Shown: one piece after another, positions 18,642 through 27,835 of the stretch | Layout of the letters: the number at the start of each line of letters is the position of its first letter | Position numbering within the stretch: the first letter of the stretch is position 1 | From: Viridibacillus sp050279675 | Lineage (GTDB): Bacteria > Bacillota > Bacilli > Bacillales_A > Planococcaceae | Assembly: GCF_050279675.1 (NCBI RefSeq) | Contig: NZ_JBNNUK010000001.1 | Coordinates: forward strand, 372,001 to 436,000 | Length of the DNA: 64,000 nucleotides | Direction of reading: 5' to 3' | Program-made: the position numbers and the translations under genes | The notes under the pieces: generated by a model | Databases searched by the model: none | What the model saw: the letters and a program-made list of their open reading frames with translations, nothing else | Told to the model about the DNA's origin: nothing

Positions 18642-19085
18642 ATGATGTCCTTAAGTAGCAGAGAGTTCCTTGAAATGCCAATTACTGATTTTATCATTTC
18701 TTCAGAGAAAGTTGCACATGTTCAAATGGGGAATAATGCAGAGCATGCCTTGCTTGTCCTAACGAAAACTGGCTATTCGTCTATACCTGTACTTGATGCA
18801 AAATACCGTCTGCATGGTATGTTAAGCATGCGTATGATCACAGAACCGATTTTGGGAATGGATCATATTGAGTATGAGAGATTAACAAATATTAAAGTAG
18901 ATGAAATAATGGATAAGAAAGTGGCTACATTAAACATTGGCGATAATTTCCAAAGAGCACTAGACCTTGTAATTAATCATGCATTTTTATGCGTAATTGA
19001 TGATGAAGGTACCTTCATGGGGATTATGACACGTCGTGTAATTTTAAAACAGCTAAAAAAACACATCTATCAATTCAATTCTTAA
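18642..19085 (+). CDS. darB: CBS-domain c-di-AMP receptor (DarB/CbpB, YkuL)
   Basis: A 147-residue protein made of two CBS motifs (about residues 15-70 and 85-145: NAEHALLVLTKTGYSSIPV and FLCVIDDEGTFMGIMTRR). It corresponds to YkuL/DarB of B. subtilis and CbpB of Listeria, which bind c-di-AMP. In B. subtilis the apo form stimulates Rel and pyruvate carboxylase. The identification rests on size, fold and the conserved darB-ccpC-dapH-dapL order. AAAAAGGAG precedes a double ATG. Confidence 0.9.
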   Translation: MMSLSSREFLEMPITDFIISSEKVAHVQMGNNAEHALLVLTKTGYSSIPVLDAKYRLHGMLSMRMITEPILGMDHIEYERLTNIKVDEIMDKKVATLNIGDNFQRALDLVINHAFLCVIDDEGTFMGIMTRRVILKQLKKHIYQFNS

Positions 19086-19094
19086 TATGACAAA

Positions 19095-19132
19095 ATGAAG
19101 GAAGGTCACCATTAATGGGGCCTTCTTTATTT
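19095..19132 (+). terminator. Terminator after darB
   Basis: An imperfect stem AAGGAAGGTC / GGCCTTCTT followed by a T-rich tract. Confidence 0.65.
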
Positions 19133-19181
19133 ATAATAGATGATTTAAGCTATATAAGGACGAACAGGAGGTTACTTTTCG

Positions 19182-20081
19182 ATGACTACAACAGAAGCTC
19201 AAATAGTAAAAGTATTGTCTGAAGAAGGCAATATGAGAAAAGCGGCTGAACGTTTATTTTTATCTCAACCTGCACTTTCCCAACGATTACAATCCATTGA
19301 AAAAGATTGGGGAGCACAATTGTTTTTACGCTCACAAAAGGGATTAACACCTACACCAGCTGGGGAGTTGGTTATACAATATGCGATTGATACAATTGCA
19401 AAAAAAGAAGAAATTTATGAAATGATTCAGTCGTTGAATTCGAAAGTACACGGTACATTGAAAATAGCATGTGCTTCGATTGTAGGGCATACATGGTTAC
19501 CGAAAGTATTGAAAGATTTTATGACACAATATCCTGAGGCTAAAATTTCACTGATCACAGGTTGGAGCTCAGAAATTGTTAAATCTCTCTATGAGGGTGA
19601 GGCGCATGTAGGTATAGTACGTGGACATACAGACTGGAAAGGCTCGAAGATTCACTTATTCCGTGATACTTTGTATTTAGTAGATAAAGAAATTAAAGAG
19701 ATTGACGAAGTTTTCGAAACAGATCGTCCATTTATTCAATTCAAAAGTGATTCTAATTATTATCAAGAAATACAACAATGGTGGCAACGTCATTTTAAGT
19801 CTAATCCGCATCGACAAATTACTGTAGATCAAATTGAGACTTGCAAACAAATGGCGTTGAACGGGATTGGATACGCCATTTTACCTTCTATTACATTAAG
19901 TGGTCATGAGGATGTAAATACCATTCCCCTAACAAATAATGAAGAAGAATTTGAGCTAACACGCGATACATGGCTTATTGGTTATGAATCTTCTTTTGAA
20001 TTGCGCCAAGTAGCAGCCTTTGTAGATCTAGTAAAAAAACATGCTGAATGTCTTTATGATTATTCGAATACTGAGGAATAA
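19182..20081 (+). CDS. ccpC: LysR-family regulator CcpC
   Basis: Citrate-responsive LysR-type regulator; in B. subtilis CcpC represses citB (aconitase) and citZ. The N-terminal winged helix-turn-helix (residues 1-60) reads MRKAAERLFLSQPALSQRLQ. The C-terminal periplasmic-binding-like domain (about 90-290) contains KIACASIVGHTWLPK, expected to form the effector site. 299 residues, close to B. subtilis CcpC. The name rests on the conserved darB-ccpC-dapH order more than on the sequence alone. Strong AGGAGGT before the ATG. Confidence 0.85.
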   Translation: MTTTEAQIVKVLSEEGNMRKAAERLFLSQPALSQRLQSIEKDWGAQLFLRSQKGLTPTPAGELVIQYAIDTIAKKEEIYEMIQSLNSKVHGTLKIACASIVGHTWLPKVLKDFMTQYPEAKISLITGWSSEIVKSLYEGEAHVGIVRGHTDWKGSKIHLFRDTLYLVDKEIKEIDEVFETDRPFIQFKSDSNYYQEIQQWWQRHFKSNPHRQITVDQIETCKQMALNGIGYAILPSITLSGHEDVNTIPLTNNEEEFELTRDTWLIGYESSFELRQVAAFVDLVKKHAECLYDYSNTEE

Positions 20082-20086
20082 AAGAA

Positions 20087-20116
20087 ATGACAACACTATT
20101 ATATTTCGTGTACAAT
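20087..20116 (+). promoter_or_regulatory. Candidate promoter of dapH-dapL
   Basis: ATGACA and TACAAT, one mismatch each from consensus, 18 bases apart and about 38 bases before the dapH start. Confidence 0.45.
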
Positions 20117-20153
20117 TAGTCCATATTTTCAGAATAGTAGGAGGACGTAACCA

Positions 20154-20867
20154 ATGCAGAAATTAGACGCACAAGAAATTATTGCATATTTAGCTAATGC
20201 CAAAAAAGCAACACCAGTGAAAGTTTATGTAAAAGGTGAAAAAGTAGCAGAACTTTCATTTGGTGAGGGAAGTAAAGTTTTTGGTGAAGGCAACTCAGCT
20301 GTTGTATTTGGCGAATGGGCAGAAATTGAAAAAGCTTTAGTAGCTAACGAAGCACAAATTGCCGATTTTGTTGTTGAACATGATAGAAGAAATTCTGCGG
20401 TACCAACTCTTGACTTAAAAGGTATCAACGCTCGTATTGAGCCTGGTGCTATTATCCGTGATCAAGTTACTATAGGAGATAATTGTGTCATTATGATGGG
20501 TAGTGTCATTAATATTGGAGCTGAAATTGGCGATCGTACAATGATTGATATGAATGTTGTATTAGGTGGGCGTGCAATGGTAGGAAAAGATTGTCACATC
20601 GGAGCAGGAGCGGTGCTAGCGGGTGTAATTGAGCCTCCTTCCGCATCTCCAGTTATTATTGAAGATAAAGTAATGATTGGTGCAAATGCAGTTGTTTTAG
20701 AAGGCTGTAGGGTAGGAGAAGGTGCTGTAGTTGCAGCGGGAGCAGTCGTTACCAAAGACGTACCACCTTATTCAGTAGTTGCAGGGATGCCAGCAAAAGT
20801 AATCAAAAATATTGATGAGAAGACAAAATCAAAAACTGAAATAATGCAAGATCTTCGTAAATTATAA
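20154..20867 (+). CDS. dapH: Tetrahydrodipicolinate N-acetyltransferase
   Basis: Acetylates tetrahydrodipicolinate in the acetylase branch of the diaminopimelate/lysine pathway, feeding peptidoglycan, lysine and dipicolinate. The 237 residues have an N-terminal alpha/beta domain (1-85) and then a left-handed beta helix of hexapeptide repeats (for example GDNCVIMMGSVINIGAEIG and GAGAVLAGVIEPPSA), the acyl-CoA-binding fold. AGGAGGACG lies eight bases before the ATG. dapL follows in the same operon. Confidence 0.95.
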   Translation: MQKLDAQEIIAYLANAKKATPVKVYVKGEKVAELSFGEGSKVFGEGNSAVVFGEWAEIEKALVANEAQIADFVVEHDRRNSAVPTLDLKGINARIEPGAIIRDQVTIGDNCVIMMGSVINIGAEIGDRTMIDMNVVLGGRAMVGKDCHIGAGAVLAGVIEPPSASPVIIEDKVMIGANAVVLEGCRVGEGAVVAAGAVVTKDVPPYSVVAGMPAKVIKNIDEKTKSKTEIMQDLRKL

Positions 20868-20880
20868 GCAGGTGTATAAG

Positions 20881-22011
20881 ATGAAAAGTTTACTGGAAAT
20901 TAGACGAGAGTTACATAAAATTCCGGAAGTTGGTTTTAAGGAAGAGAAAACCCAAAAGTATTTACTCGCAATCATTGAAAAGTTATGGAAGCCATACATT
21001 CAAATTGACGTTTGGCGAACGGGTATTATTGTAACGATTAATGGCTCTAATCCACAGTTGAAAATTGGTTGGCGAACTGATATTGATGGTCTACCGGTTC
21101 TAGAAAATACAGGCTTGGCTTATTCTTCAGAGCATCCAGGTTTTATGCATGCTTGTGGTCATGACTTCCATATGACTATCGCATTAGGGTTAGTGCAGGC
21201 CTTTTCAGAAAATCAACCAGAAAACACCGTAATTATATACTTCCAACCAGCTGAAGAAGGTCCAGGTGGTGCAAAGCCTATGCTTGAATGGCTACAAGGA
21301 GAAAGACCTGATTTAGTGCCTGACACTATTTTTGCCTTACATATCGCTCCTGAATATCCTGTGGGAACTATTGCAACTAGACCAGGTATGCTATTTGCGA
21401 ATACATCTGAGCTTTTTATTGATTTAAAAGGAGTAGGTGGACATGCAGCATATCCTCATAATACGAGAGATATGACAGTTGCAGCTGCTAATCTAATGAT
21501 TCAACTCCAAACAATTGTCAGTCGGAATATAAATCCTTTAGATAGTGCCGTAGTAACGATAGGTAAGATGACTTCTGGTACTGTTCAGAATATAATTGCT
21601 GAAGATGCACGACTCGAAGGTACAATTCGAACGATGTCGGCAGAGTCGATGAAACTGATAAAAAAGCGCGTAGAAACACTTTGTAGAGCAACCGAAATAG
21701 CCTATGAATGTAAAGTAAGTATTGATTATGGTTCATCTTATTATCAAGTGGAAAATGATGAGCATTGTGCGTATGAGTTATTACACTTTGCCGAGCAGTT
21801 TCCTGGTGTCGTAGCTTATGAATGTACACCAGCAATGACTGGCGAAGATTTTGGATTCTTTTTAAAAGACTTACCAGGTGCTATGTTCTGGACAGGGGCA
21901 AATACGCCACATGGTCTTCATCATTCTGCTATTCAACCAGATGAAGAATTAGTGAATGTTAATATACAATTTGTAGAACAATTTTTTCGCTCATTTACTT
22001 TTGATAAATAA
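20881..22011 (+). CDS. dapL: N-acetyldiaminopimelate deacetylase
   Basis: M20-family metallopeptidase that removes the acetyl group from N-acetyl-LL-diaminopimelate. Metal-ligand segments are visible: HACGHDFHM near residue 97, the catalytic PAEEGPGGAKP loop and a late HHSAIQPDEE. 376 residues, typical. The ATG is preferred to a GTG three codons upstream because AGCAGGTG overlaps that GTG. It lies 13 bases from dapH, in the same operon as in B. subtilis. Confidence 0.93.
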   Translation: MKSLLEIRRELHKIPEVGFKEEKTQKYLLAIIEKLWKPYIQIDVWRTGIIVTINGSNPQLKIGWRTDIDGLPVLENTGLAYSSEHPGFMHACGHDFHMTIALGLVQAFSENQPENTVIIYFQPAEEGPGGAKPMLEWLQGERPDLVPDTIFALHIAPEYPVGTIATRPGMLFANTSELFIDLKGVGGHAAYPHNTRDMTVAAANLMIQLQTIVSRNINPLDSAVVTIGKMTSGTVQNIIAEDARLEGTIRTMSAESMKLIKKRVETLCRATEIAYECKVSIDYGSSYYQVENDEHCAYELLHFAEQFPGVVAYECTPAMTGEDFGFFLKDLPGAMFWTGANTPHGLHHSAIQPDEELVNVNIQFVEQFFRSFTFDK

Positions 22012-22015
22012 TAAA

Positions 22016-22050
22016 AACCTATAGTGTAATTTTGCACTATAGGTTTTTTG
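22016..22050 (+). terminator. Terminator after dapL
   Basis: The perfect stem AACCTATAGTG / CACTATAGGTT followed by TTTTT. Confidence 0.9.
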
Positions 22051-22182
22051 CGTATAAACAGATCATTTATAAAAGGTAATATTTTACTCGTTTTATAAAA
22101 AATATATATTTTTGTTATATATGCAACCAAATTATTTAAAAAAACGTACTAAATAAAAAGAAGAAAGAGGGGGGAATCTCCA

Positions 22183-24567
22183 TTGCGAAGAAGGATATTA
22201 CTACTGGTCTCATGTTTTTTATTTATATTTAGTTTTTTACCAGGTATTCAAATGGAAGCATTTGCTGCACCAAAGCTGGATGTAAAGACATCAGTTGGAT
22301 TTGCAAATAAAGGTAAATATAACAGAGGATTGCCTCTTACAATAACGGTTAAGAACACAGGGACAGCATTTTCTGGCGACATCGTTATTGACTCAATGCA
22401 GGACTATAATACTGGGAGTGGTATCGCCATCCCTGTAGAAATTGGAGAAAATGAAACGAAGTCGATAGAAGTAGCATTCGAACAGTTTTCTGATGCTTAC
22501 ATTGGGAATGGATCAAATCAACAAATGATTCATTTTTACGAAGGTGGTTGGAAAAAGGGGAAATCGATTGAGTACACTGGTAAAGCAAATGTCAATCCAC
22601 AACTCCTTGAAGCTGATATTCCAATTGTTTTCACATTAACAAGTAATGCTGATCGGTTATTAGGATTAACTAAACTTGGAAAAAACAATGCAACTAGAAT
22701 GGAAGTAATAGATGTTGCACAGTTAAATGACTTTACAATACCTTCAAAAGCAGCATCTTGGTCAGCGGGGGATGTACTTGTTATTGATGAATATAAATTA
22801 GCTGACTTAACAGAAGAACAACAACAAGCCATTATTGAATGGGTGAAAAATGGGGGTAAAGCAATTATCGGGGCTTCTATTAACGTAGATGCCGAAGTTG
22901 GTTTATTGAAAGAATATTTGCCGTTGACTTTAGGCGAAGAGCAAACAGTATCTAAGGAGACACTCAACAAGTTAACAAAAGGCGGCAATTTTAAAGAAAA
23001 CGTAACAGCTTACGAAGCCAAATTAAATAATAATGCAGAAGTGATATTAGAAGCAAACCAAACTCCGCTTGTTGCTAAACTTGCTGTGGGTAAGGGGGAA
23101 GTTATTCAAACTGCCTTTTCTCTAGGAAATGCTCCTTTGGCAAAAGAAGATGATTACACAAAACTTCTTGAAAAAATAGTACCTTTGAAAGTCAATAACC
23201 AATCATTACAATCAACATTAAGTCAAATGAATTGGGAATTAGTCAGTCAAAATGAGGTTTTCCCATCATTCCATGTCTCCGCTATTTTATTATTATTGAT
23301 TGTTATTATATATATATTCATATTAGGACCAGTACTCTATTTCTTACTAAAAAATAAAGATAAACGAGAACATGCATGGTGGATTATTCCCGTATTAGCA
23401 ATTGTGACTTCTTTGTTCATCTTTTGGTACGGGGCAAAAGATCGTCTATTAAATCCACAAATTCAACAAACTGCTGTTTTTAAAGTTAACGATGATAATA
23501 GCTTATCAGGTATCTATGCATCGGCATTATTATCAAATCGCAGTGGTGATTTTGAATTTACTGCACCAAAAGATACATCAATGACTATGTCTACTACATA
23601 TTCAGGTTTCAGAAACTTAAATGATGTACATCAAAAAGCGGTATTTGAACAATATGCCGACCATCAATCATTGACAATTCGAAATAGCCGTTATTGGGCT
23701 GTAAATAGCTTGGTTGGCCATACGCAAATTAAAGATGTTGGTCGTTTTGATATTCAGTTAGACGTAGAAAATGGGGCTGTGAAAGGTACAGTTAAGAATA
23801 ACTTCCCATTTAAAATGAAGGATGTTTCTATTTGGTCAGGTGTTAAGTGGTTGGAACTTGGTGATATTGAACCAAATGAGACTATAAAAGTAACCCAAAC
23901 AATTAATGGTTCTATATTATTGTCTCCAATGCAAATGGGCATGGTAGGAGTAGAACCAGCAAAAAATAAAAAAGAGCTTTTAGAAAATCGACAGCAGAGT
24001 GCTCGAAACTTAGCTTATCAAATGTTAGCTGATAATGATCAACCAGCTATAGTGGCATGGGCAGATGAAGCACTGGTACCAATTGAATTAAAAACGCAAA
24101 AAGCTGAGAGATCTTCTATGAATTTAATTGTCCAAAATTTTAATCCTAAAACTAATTTATCTGGTGAATTCGTATTACCAGCAAATGCAATGACTAAAGA
24201 GATTAATTCAACGATGGGTGGTTACGTTGAACAAACCTTTGAGGATAATAATTCTTGGTATTTAGATGATGGAGAATATGATGTGAATTGGACAATACCA
24301 GATTCCATATTAGATAAAAAGGTGAAGTGGACAGAATTACAACTAGCCAATACGGATATGCAAACGTTAACAATCAATTTATATAATGTGAAAAAAGATA
24401 AATTTGAAGAAGTAACCGACGCAAGGTTTATAGTAGATAAAGACGTTTCGCAATATATTTCAAAAGAAGGTCAAGTTATTTATAAATTAATAAAGAATGT
24501 TGGAAAATATAATGATCCGAGGACTGTGTTACCAGAGTTGCAATTGAAAGGGGAAGTCCAAAAATGA
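22183..24567 (+). CDS. Secreted/membrane GATase-like protein, first gene of the ABC-MoxR-VWA operon
   Basis: A 794-residue envelope protein. It has a signal peptide (about 1-28, ending MEAFAA), an extracytoplasmic part with a beta-sandwich start and a ThuA/GATase-like segment (about 195-260: VLVIDEYKLADLTEEQQQ and NGGKAIIGA), two membrane helices near 365-388 and 403-420, and a second extracytoplasmic region of about 370 residues. The layout resembles the GldG-like accessory proteins that accompany GldA/GldF-type ABC systems, but I do not recognise a named family. The TTG start follows GAGGGGGGAA by seven bases. It overlaps the ATPase gene by four bases (ATGA), implying translational coupling. 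Confidence 0.8.
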   Translation: MRRRILLLVSCFLFIFSFLPGIQMEAFAAPKLDVKTSVGFANKGKYNRGLPLTITVKNTGTAFSGDIVIDSMQDYNTGSGIAIPVEIGENETKSIEVAFEQFSDAYIGNGSNQQMIHFYEGGWKKGKSIEYTGKANVNPQLLEADIPIVFTLTSNADRLLGLTKLGKNNATRMEVIDVAQLNDFTIPSKAASWSAGDVLVIDEYKLADLTEEQQQAIIEWVKNGGKAIIGASINVDAEVGLLKEYLPLTLGEEQTVSKETLNKLTKGGNFKENVTAYEAKLNNNAEVILEANQTPLVAKLAVGKGEVIQTAFSLGNAPLAKEDDYTKLLEKIVPLKVNNQSLQSTLSQMNWELVSQNEVFPSFHVSAILLLLIVIIYIFILGPVLYFLLKNKDKREHAWWIIPVLAIVTSLFIFWYGAKDRLLNPQIQQTAVFKVNDDNSLSGIYASALLSNRSGDFEFTAPKDTSMTMSTTYSGFRNLNDVHQKAVFEQYADHQSLTIRNSRYWAVNSLVGHTQIKDVGRFDIQLDVENGAVKGTVKNNFPFKMKDVSIWSGVKWLELGDIEPNETIKVTQTINGSILLSPMQMGMVGVEPAKNKKELLENRQQSARNLAYQMLADNDQPAIVAWADEALVPIELKTQKAERSSMNLIVQNFNPKTNLSGEFVLPANAMTKEINSTMGGYVEQTFEDNNSWYLDDGEYDVNWTIPDSILDKKVKWTELQLANTDMQTLTINLYNVKKDKFEEVTDARFIVDKDVSQYISKEGQVIYKLIKNVGKYNDPRTVLPELQLKGEVQK

Positions 24568-25493
24568 TAGAAATTAAAGGGCTAACAAAAAAATACGGTT
24601 CCTTTTATGCTTTACAAGGACTAGATCTCTCGATTGGTGAAGGAACAGTATTTGGTTTTGTTGGAGCAAATGGAGCGGGGAAGTCAACGACATTCTCTAT
24701 TTTGTCAACACTATTGCAACCAACAGCAGGTGATGCATGGATTGATGGTAAAAGTGTAACGAAACACGCTAAGGAAATTCGAAAACTAATTGGATATATG
24801 CCTGATTTCTTTGGTGTATATGACCAATTGAAGGCTGATGAATATTTAGATTTCTTTGGTTCAAGTTATGGTATTCCAGCAGCTGAGCGTGAGAAGTTAA
24901 TTCCACAACTATTAGAACTAGTTAATTTAACACATAAGCGCTATGAATATGTTGATGTATTATCACGCGGAATGAAGCAGCGTCTTTGTTTAGCTAGAAC
25001 GCTTATTCATGATCCTAAAGTTCTTATCTTGGATGAACCGGCATCAGGCCTAGACCCCCGTGCTCGAATAGAAATGCGTGATATTTTGAAACAGCTAAAA
25101 TCAATGGGTAAGACGATATTAATTTCATCACATATCCTCCCTGAGCTAGCGGAGATGTGTGATGAAATTGGTGTTATTGATAATGGGAAATTGATAGCTC
25201 ATGGATCAGTCTCAGTTATTCAAACACAATTACAAGGTGAAAAAGTATTGACAGTGAAGCTGAAAGATGGTTTTGAAAAAGCTATAAGTTTCTTTGAGGA
25301 AGATCCGAATGTAACTGGAATTGAAACAGGTGAACAGCAACTAAGTTTCCGTTATCGAGGATCAGATGAGGAACAGATGGAACTATTGAAAAAAGCAGTA
25401 TTAGCAAATATTCCTATATTATCATTTGCAGAAGAAGAAAAAGACTTAGAAGATGTCTTTATGGCTATAACGAAGGGAGTAGATGAAGCATGA
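24564..25493 (+). CDS. ABC transporter ATP-binding protein
   Basis: A 309-residue cytoplasmic ATPase of the ABC-2/GldA class. Walker A is GANGAGKST (about residue 36), the signature is LSRGMKQRL, Walker B is VLILDEPASGLD, and the switch His lies in ISSHILPE. A C-terminal extension of about 90 residues is typical of exporters of this group. Partner of the permease encoded immediately downstream. Both junctions are four-base ATGA overlaps. It may power export or assembly for the VWA proteins of the operon; the substrate is unknown. Confidence 0.92.
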   Translation: MIEIKGLTKKYGSFYALQGLDLSIGEGTVFGFVGANGAGKSTTFSILSTLLQPTAGDAWIDGKSVTKHAKEIRKLIGYMPDFFGVYDQLKADEYLDFFGSSYGIPAAEREKLIPQLLELVNLTHKRYEYVDVLSRGMKQRLCLARTLIHDPKVLILDEPASGLDPRARIEMRDILKQLKSMGKTILISSHILPELAEMCDEIGVIDNGKLIAHGSVSVIQTQLQGEKVLTVKLKDGFEKAISFFEEDPNVTGIETGEQQLSFRYRGSDEEQMELLKKAVLANIPILSFAEEEKDLEDVFMAITKGVDEA

Positions 25494-26338
25494 GGTCAAT
25501 GTTTACTAATCCAGTGCTTATAAAAGAGCTTAAACTAAGATTCCGAGCCTTTAAAAGCTTTTCAGGCATCATGTTTTATTTACTAGCACTTAGCATATTT
25601 GTCTTTGGTTTCATTTTTGTATCAATGGAGTTTAATTTTAGTGGTTTTATAAATTCGCAAGAAAGCGTACTGTTATTTAGTTTATTGACCTTTGTTCAAT
25701 TAGCTTTAACATTGTTTATTACACCAGGTATGACAGCCGGTTCAATTAGTTCAGAGCGCGAAAAACAAACGTTAAATATTCTCTTAACCACTGCGCAATC
25801 TTCTTTACAAATCATTTTTGGAAAAATGAGCTCATCTATCGTTTTTTTATTGCTGTTATTAATTGCGGGTTTGCCAATTTATAGTTTAGTTTTTTTATTT
25901 GGTGGTGTTTCACCTACACAATTACTTGTTATCTTCGCATTTTTAATTTTGACGATGCTTGCTATAGGCAGTATCGGAGTCATGTTCTCAACAATACTTA
26001 GGAAGACTATTCTCTCTATGATTGTGACGTATGGATCGATGCTATGTTTAACAGGTGTTACGGCGTTTTTCTTTTTAATCTCAGTGCAGATGAATGTATC
26101 AAACACAACGGGTGTGACAAGTAACCCATCAATTTTTGCTTATTTTTGGGGTACCATTAATCCAATTGCTTTAATGATGACACTCATTAGCCCTGAAATG
26201 TTGGAGAGTTTCTATGAAGTGACGAAAATTCATTTTCCAATTTGGGCAGGGTATTTAATATTCTATTCAATTGTGACCTTTGTCTGCTTGTTTATTGCTA
26301 TAAAGAGACTACGAGTTAACATGAAAAAAGCGAAATGA
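25490..26338 (+). CDS. ABC-2 type permease
   Basis: A 282-residue membrane protein with about six hydrophobic helices. It has the ABC-2 feature of a soluble N-terminal segment (VLIKELKLRFRAFKSFSG) before helix 1 and the cytosolic motif MTAGSISSEREKQTLNILLTT-like, which contacts the ATPase. It carries no extra domains. Start ATG overlaps the ATPase stop. The next gene begins 12 bases later after GAGGAGGG. Confidence 0.88.
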   Translation: MRSMFTNPVLIKELKLRFRAFKSFSGIMFYLLALSIFVFGFIFVSMEFNFSGFINSQESVLLFSLLTFVQLALTLFITPGMTAGSISSEREKQTLNILLTTAQSSLQIIFGKMSSSIVFLLLLLIAGLPIYSLVFLFGGVSPTQLLVIFAFLILTMLAIGSIGVMFSTILRKTILSMIVTYGSMLCLTGVTAFFFLISVQMNVSNTTGVTSNPSIFAYFWGTINPIALMMTLISPEMLESFYEVTKIHFPIWAGYLIFYSIVTFVCLFIAIKRLRVNMKKAK

Positions 26339-26350
26339 GGAGGGTAATCG

Positions 26351-27823
26351 ATGAACGGTCAAAGTCGTTTAGCACACGCAGTGAAAAAGGCAAAAACAAG
26401 TCTTTTTCTTGAACATTTATTTACTAAAATTCAGTTGGGGCTACTAGTCGCATTGAGTGTTAGTTTTATAGTAATGATCGTTTCTCGATTCTTTGTTTTT
26501 CCTTACTATTCTCAAATTGCACTCATAGTATCTATCATGATTTTTGTTTCTTGGGTACTTTATATTCTGTGGACGAAGCCATCAAAAGAGTATTCAATAT
26601 ATGCACTTGACGGCTATTTTCCATATAATCTATTACGCACAGTTTTTTCGATAGACGATACGTCGACGCCATTGTATCAACATTTATTGAAGCAGACAGA
26701 TGATCATGCTGAAACAGCGTTGCTCAAATTTAAAGCAAGAGAGAAGAAAATCGTGCATGTACCCTATATATTAGGTAGTTTTTTTATTGCCGTTGCGATT
26801 TTCGCTCTTACTTTATTTCCAGCAACAACACAATTAGCTGCAAAAGATGCCGAGCAAGAAAATAAGATTATTTCAGACATGAAAAAAGAAGTGAAAAAAC
26901 TTGAGAAAAAAGCAAAATCGGAAGAATTAAAAAAGGAACTAGCGAAGCTACAGGAAAAGCTAAAAGAAACTAAAACATCTGAAGAAGCGTTACGTGAGTT
27001 CGTGAAAAAGCAAAAGGAATTACAATTGAAAGAGCAGCAATTATTAGAGAAAAAGGAACTAGCTAAAAGCGATAAAAAGGGCGAAGGAAAAGGACTATCG
27101 GAGGCGGAAGTGAAAGAATTAGCCGAGTTGCAAAAAGCGAATGACTTATTGATGAATAAGGCAAAGGATGCACAAACTGCAATGAGTCAACAGGGAAAGC
27201 CGCTATCTCAAACGCTTCAATCGGCGTTACAAAATCAGCAAACAAATGTTCAAAATCAAAATCAATCGGCTACTTCAAATAGCAATTCTAGTCAGAGTTC
27301 TAATCAAAATGGAAGTAGTTCACAAAATAGTAGTACATCTCAATCAAATACTCAAAGTAGTTCTAATCAGAGCGGAAAGAATCAAAGCCAAGGCCAAGGC
27401 CAGGGTCAAGGCCAGGGTCAAGGCCAAGGCCAAGGCCAGGGTCAAGGCCAGGGTCATGGTCAAGGCCAAGGCCAGGGTCAAGGCCAGGGTCATGGTCAAG
27501 GCCAGGGTCAAGGTCATGGTTCAGGTTCAGGCACTGGTCAGGGGGCCGGAATAGGTCAAGGTAATCGCAATTTGCTAGCAATACCAGAACGTATTGGTAG
27601 TAAAGGGGAAACATCAGTAGACTCCGGTAAAATGGGTGATGGGAATGCTTCAGAAATTCATGAAACAGAAAATGGTCCAGTTCACAAAGGATCAATACGT
27701 CCTTATGAAGAAGTCGTTGGAAGTTATAAAGATTCGTATTTCCAAACAACTGATCGACTGCAATTACCAAAAGAATTGCAGAATATTGTTCAAAATTATT
27801 TTTCTACGATTGAAAACAAATAG
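26351..27823 (+). CDS. Membrane coiled-coil protein with Gly-Gln repeat tract
   Basis: A 490-residue protein of unknown function with a striking layout. Three membrane helices (about 27-47, 55-74 and 137-157) are followed by a Lys/Glu-rich coiled coil (165-275), an Asn/Gln/Ser-rich linker (291-345) and about 25 Gly-Gln or Gly-His dipeptides (347-396). A short folded-looking C-terminus ends RLQLPKELQNIVQNYFSTI, similar to the ends of large membrane proteins in other MoxR/VWA clusters (inference). It sits between the ABC permease and MoxR genes, 12 bases from each, and is likely a scaffold or substrate of the system. Confidence 0.78.
   Translation: MNGQSRLAHAVKKAKTSLFLEHLFTKIQLGLLVALSVSFIVMIVSRFFVFPYYSQIALIVSIMIFVSWVLYILWTKPSKEYSIYALDGYFPYNLLRTVFSIDDTSTPLYQHLLKQTDDHAETALLKFKAREKKIVHVPYILGSFFIAVAIFALTLFPATTQLAAKDAEQENKIISDMKKEVKKLEKKAKSEELKKELAKLQEKLKETKTSEEALREFVKKQKELQLKEQQLLEKKELAKSDKKGEGKGLSEAEVKELAELQKANDLLMNKAKDAQTAMSQQGKPLSQTLQSALQNQQTNVQNQNQSATSNSNSSQSSNQNGSSSQNSSTSQSNTQSSSNQSGKNQSQGQGQGQGQGQGQGQGQGQGQGHGQGQGQGQGQGHGQGQGQGHGSGSGTGQGAGIGQGNRNLLAIPERIGSKGETSVDSGKMGDGNASEIHETENGPVHKGSIRPYEEVVGSYKDSYFQTTDRLQLPKELQNIVQNYFSTIENK
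27389..27538 (+). repeat. In-frame hexanucleotide repeat encoding Gly-Gln
   Basis: A tract of units GGCCAA, GGCCAG and GGTCAA/GGTCAT, often in 12-base pairs. Any gain or loss of six bases keeps the frame, so its length may vary between strains. Confidence 0.85.
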
Positions 27824-27835
27824 AGGAGGAAATCC

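Noticed and set aside
27246..27554. Lys/Ala/Arg/Val-repeat frame overlapping the Gly-Gln tract
   Set aside because: It is the +1 shadow of the hexanucleotide repeat in the real gene and has no ribosome site.
27363..27770. Minus-strand frame with repeated Leu-Asp-Pro-Gly units
   Set aside because: Antisense shadow of the same repeat tract.
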